This document shows positions 62,161-64,000 of a DNA stretch of 64,000 nt, one piece after another (the first letter of the stretch is position 1; every line of letters begins with the position of its first letter). Under the pieces are notes generated by a model. That model had not been told where the DNA came from. It worked only from the letters and a program-made list of their open reading frames with translations, and did no database searches. Made by a program: the position numbers and the translations under genes. The DNA is from Paenibacillus pabuli NBRC 13638 (GTDB lineage Bacteria; Bacillota; Bacilli; Paenibacillales; Paenibacillaceae): contig NZ_BCNM01000027.1 of assembly GCF_001514495.1 (NCBI RefSeq), forward strand, positions 1-64,000, in the 5' to 3' direction.

Positions 62161-62886
62161 ATGTGGACTGCATTCATGTGGGGCGGCATCTCTGCCTCAG
62201 CGGTTGTCATAGGTGCACTGGCAGCGCTGTTCCTGAAGATACCCAGACGAATTATTGGCTGGATTATGGCGTTTGGGACAGGAACATTAATTGGTGCTGC
62301 TACCTTTGAACTTCTTGGAGATGCGCTGAATGATGGAGGGATGATACCTACAGCCATTGGTTTTACGGCAGGTGCCGTCGTGTATACCCTGTTCGATCTG
62401 CTCATTTCTGCAAAGGGAGGGGCGGGACGCAAGCGTTCGGGGAGGAAAGAAGGCACGAATCAAAGCGGGCTTGGAATCTTCGCCGGCACTGTAATGGATG
62501 CCATACCGGAATCCATTATGCTTGGCGCTAGCTTGCTGGCCGGTAACGGTGTCAGTGTGGTGCTGGTGGTATCTATCTTTGTCAGCAATATTCCCGAAGG
62601 GTTGTCCAGTACGGTCGGACTGCAGGGCAGCCAATATAGTCGAGCAAAAATCATGTTGATGTGGCTCAGTGTGCTGCTGATCTCCGCGTTTGCGGCACTG
62701 GGTGGATATCTGTTCCTGGAGCAGCTTCCCAAGGAGATGGGGGCGGCTATTGGTGCATTTGCAGGGGGCGGAATCATTGCCATGATCTGCTCAACCATGA
62801 TGCCAGAGGCCTTCGAGGAGGGCGGACCTGTTGTGGGGTTAATTGCATCCATGGGGTTGCTTGTATCACTGTTGCTGGATATCTGA
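62161..62886 (+). CDS. ZIP-family metal transporter with altered metal-site motifs
   Basis: The 241-residue protein has about eight helices and a variable loop of Lys/Arg/Gly after helix 3. The two metal-binding helices of ZIP transporters normally contain HNxPEG and HxxPEG; here they read MDAIPESIMLG and SNIPEGLSS, so both His are replaced (Asp and Ser). Metal specificity therefore cannot be assumed to be zinc or iron. A Crp/Fnr box upstream suggests anaerobic expression. Confidence 0.87.
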   Translation: MWTAFMWGGISASAVVIGALAALFLKIPRRIIGWIMAFGTGTLIGAATFELLGDALNDGGMIPTAIGFTAGAVVYTLFDLLISAKGGAGRKRSGRKEGTNQSGLGIFAGTVMDAIPESIMLGASLLAGNGVSVVLVVSIFVSNIPEGLSSTVGLQGSQYSRAKIMLMWLSVLLISAFAALGGYLFLEQLPKEMGAAIGAFAGGGIIAMICSTMMPEAFEEGGPVVGLIASMGLLVSLLLDI

Positions 62887-62907
62887 ATGACCTGTTGAAT
62901 GTAGACG

Positions 62908-62941
62908 ACAAAAAGGCCAGCCAGAATATTCTGGCTAGCCT
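62908..62941 (-). terminator. Terminator of YlbF-like gene
   Basis: Reading the minus strand, AGGCTAGCCAGA and TCTGGCTGGCCT form a long stem followed by TTTTTG. There is no T run on the plus strand. Confidence 0.82.
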
Positions 62942-63021
62942 GATCCTACGAAAGAGTATCTGCGCAGAAAGGTTTCTGAAGCATGGATACTCTTTTGGTT
63001 TGTTAATATGTATACAGAAGA

Positions 63022-63447
63022 TTAATGATTACTGGAACAGCTCCCACCGCAACCGCAGGCTTCTTTACCCATTTCCTTGGTCTCCGGCAGACGGTTTAAC
63101 TCCACGGATTTCGTAAAATAGTTGCTGATCTGCTGATGCAATTGGCTGAACTCACGCTGTGCATAGATGAATCTACGAATGAGGGGATGATCATACAGCG
63201 CACGTTCTTCCTCTTCATACACCTGGATTTCGGATGCGAGCAATTCAATGTTTTGCCGTTCTTTTTCTTCGAGTGCCTGATGTTTCTCCATAAAACGCTC
63301 ATACTGAGCAGTGGCCTGTTCATCTGCGGCAAACTGATCAATCATGTCCCGCATTTCCTTGTAGCCTTCATCCTGTAACAACAATGAGCATAACTCCTGC
63401 ATTTTATGCATGATAATCTGTTTGTCCAATTTAACAACTGTATTCAT
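63022..63447 (-). CDS. YlbF/YmcA-family protein with Cys-rich tail
   Basis: The 141-residue protein is almost entirely helical, with a YlbF-like segment (DMIDQFAADEQATAQYERF) followed by an acidic coiled region and a C-terminal tail ACGCGGSCSSNH. In B. subtilis YlbF, YmcA and YaaT form a complex that carries Fe-S clusters and affects RNase Y and Spo0A phosphorylation. A Crp/Fnr box at the activator position upstream suggests an anaerobically induced paralogue. GGGAGG precedes the ATG. Confidence 0.85.
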   Translation of the reverse strand: MNTVVKLDKQIIMHKMQELCSLLLQDEGYKEMRDMIDQFAADEQATAQYERFMEKHQALEEKERQNIELLASEIQVYEEEERALYDHPLIRRFIYAQREFSQLHQQISNYFTKSVELNRLPETKEMGKEACGCGGSCSSNH

Positions 63448-63478
63448 ATGGTATACCTCCCGAGGTTCTTTTCTTAAC

Positions 63479-63519
63479 TTTATACTGTCAGGCTAAGGTT
63501 CACTGTGATGATACTCACA
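63479..63519 (-). promoter_or_regulatory. Crp/Fnr box and promoter of YlbF-like gene
   Basis: TGTGA-TGATAC-TCACA (63504-63519) is an exact TGTGA-N6-TCACA site. On the minus strand TATAAA at 63484-63479 predicts a start near 63472, putting the box centre at about -40. Confidence 0.82.
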
Positions 63520-63562
63520 TTGATTGTTAAATATATAACATGTGAGGGTGAGACAACTCTTT

Positions 63563-64000
63563 TCAGCACGAAATCATCTTTTGGAGCTGATCCAGCTGAA
63601 GAATAAGAATACAGTTTCCTGTAACCTGAAGCAGCCCCTGATTCTGCATGACAGCCAGTTTGCGGCTCAGTGTTTCGGGTGTGATTCCAAGCAGCAGGGC
63701 CATATCTTTCTTGAAAACAGGCAAACGGATCTTATGCCTTGCATGATTTCGGGTGTGGAAATACATAAGCAGCTTGGCTACCTTCTGCTCCGTGGTCATC
63801 GCACTCAGGGAACTGTTCCATTCATCTGTTTCACTGAGAAGGTCGGAAATGGCCAGCAGGAAATGATAAGCAAGCTTCGGATCTTGTTCGAGCAACGGGT
63901 CAAAATCATGTTTGCTGATCGAGCAGATGGCCGAGGGCTCCAGAACTTCGGCGTTCGCGGTATGTGGTTTCTGGTGTAACAACGAATCTTGTCCGAAGAA
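63563..64000 (-). CDS. Crp/Fnr-family regulator, N-terminus beyond right edge
   Basis: The frame is open to the last base; the visible 145 residues start within the cyclic-nucleotide-binding-like barrel (FFGQDSLLHQKPH), followed by the dimer helix and winged helix. The recognition helix TPETLSRKLA has the FNR-type ExxSR pattern, expected to read TTGAT half sites such as that at 47525. Cys residues are present near SAICSI, TGNC and at the C-terminus (ISC), but whether an Fe-S ligand set exists depends on the missing N-terminus. Confidence 0.88.
   Translation of the reverse strand, partial: FFGQDSLLHQKPHTANAEVLEPSAICSISKHDFDPLLEQDPKLAYHFLLAISDLLSETDEWNSSLSAMTTEQKVAKLLMYFHTRNHARHKIRLPVFKKDMALLLGITPETLSRKLAVMQNQGLLQVTGNCILILQLDQLQKMISC

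Overview
The window reads as chromosomal DNA of a low-to-medium GC Gram-positive endospore-former, most likely Paenibacillus or a close relative. The evidence is strong AGGAGG-type ribosome binding sites with frequent TTG/GTG starts, a half-length segment resembling the two-headed Bacillus DynA, a Bce-type two-component/ABC module, a YlbF-family protein, a nar/fnr/ywiC-type nitrate respiration region and a large SLH-anchored glycanase. I see no rRNA, tRNA, CRISPR array, insertion sequence or prophage. The genus is inferred.

Layout. 1-5.8 kb: the C-terminal half of a dynamin-like GTPase and a heterodimeric ABC exporter. 6-10 kb: a Fur-boxed siderophore set (AraC/binding-protein fusion regulator, lipoprotein binding protein, ferredoxin-NADP reductase-like flavoprotein). 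10-16 kb: purT with a GNAT, a CAP-domain secreted protein, and an SGNH hydrolase/ABC operon. 16-20.5 kb: parE-parC. 20.7-23.4 kb: two MarR regulators, the second with an MFS exporter and a clear operator. 23.5-26.2 kb: an alkyltransferase-like protein, yjdF with its riboswitch-type leader, and two predicted RNA-modification genes. 26.4-31.4 kb: metal-responsive genes (Fur-boxed flavodoxin, Fur-boxed HpaB-like oxygenase, DUF1540, Zur-boxed AAA+ ATPase). 31.5-34.6 kb: a two-component system divergent from a YceI protein. 34.9-40.4 kb: a 1454-residue GH53/SLH protein and a second Fur-boxed siderophore lipoprotein. 40.6-42.8 kb: an SPFH protein coupled to a NAD-kinase-like protein. 42.9-47.5 kb: a Bce-type antimicrobial peptide module.

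47.5-64 kb is an anaerobic respiration island. moaA-narGHJI-narK form one operon, and the NarK carries a C-terminal PAS domain. A divergent operon encodes three DUF2249 domains, a hypothetical protein, a heme-copper-oxidase-subunit-I-like membrane protein and a DUF59 Fe-S factor. The rest is a cupin gene, a cysteine-free Crp/Fnr regulator, YwiC, a variant ZIP transporter, a YlbF-like protein with a Cys-rich tail, and a second Crp/Fnr regulator cut by the right edge. Crp/Fnr palindromes lie about 40-41.5 bp upstream of predicted starts for four transcripts (cupin, DUF2249 operon, moaA-nar, ylbF-like). This supports one regulon in which MoaA makes molybdenum cofactor, NarGHI respires nitrate, NarJ assembles it, NarK moves nitrate/nitrite, and the uncharacterised genes may handle nitrosative or iron-sulfur stress.

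The best leads for new biology are the DUF2249/oxidase-like/DUF59 operon, the NarK-PAS fusion, the SPFH/NAD-kinase-like pair, the Zur-boxed AAA+ ATPase and a predicted ribosome-site-sequestering leader of moaA.
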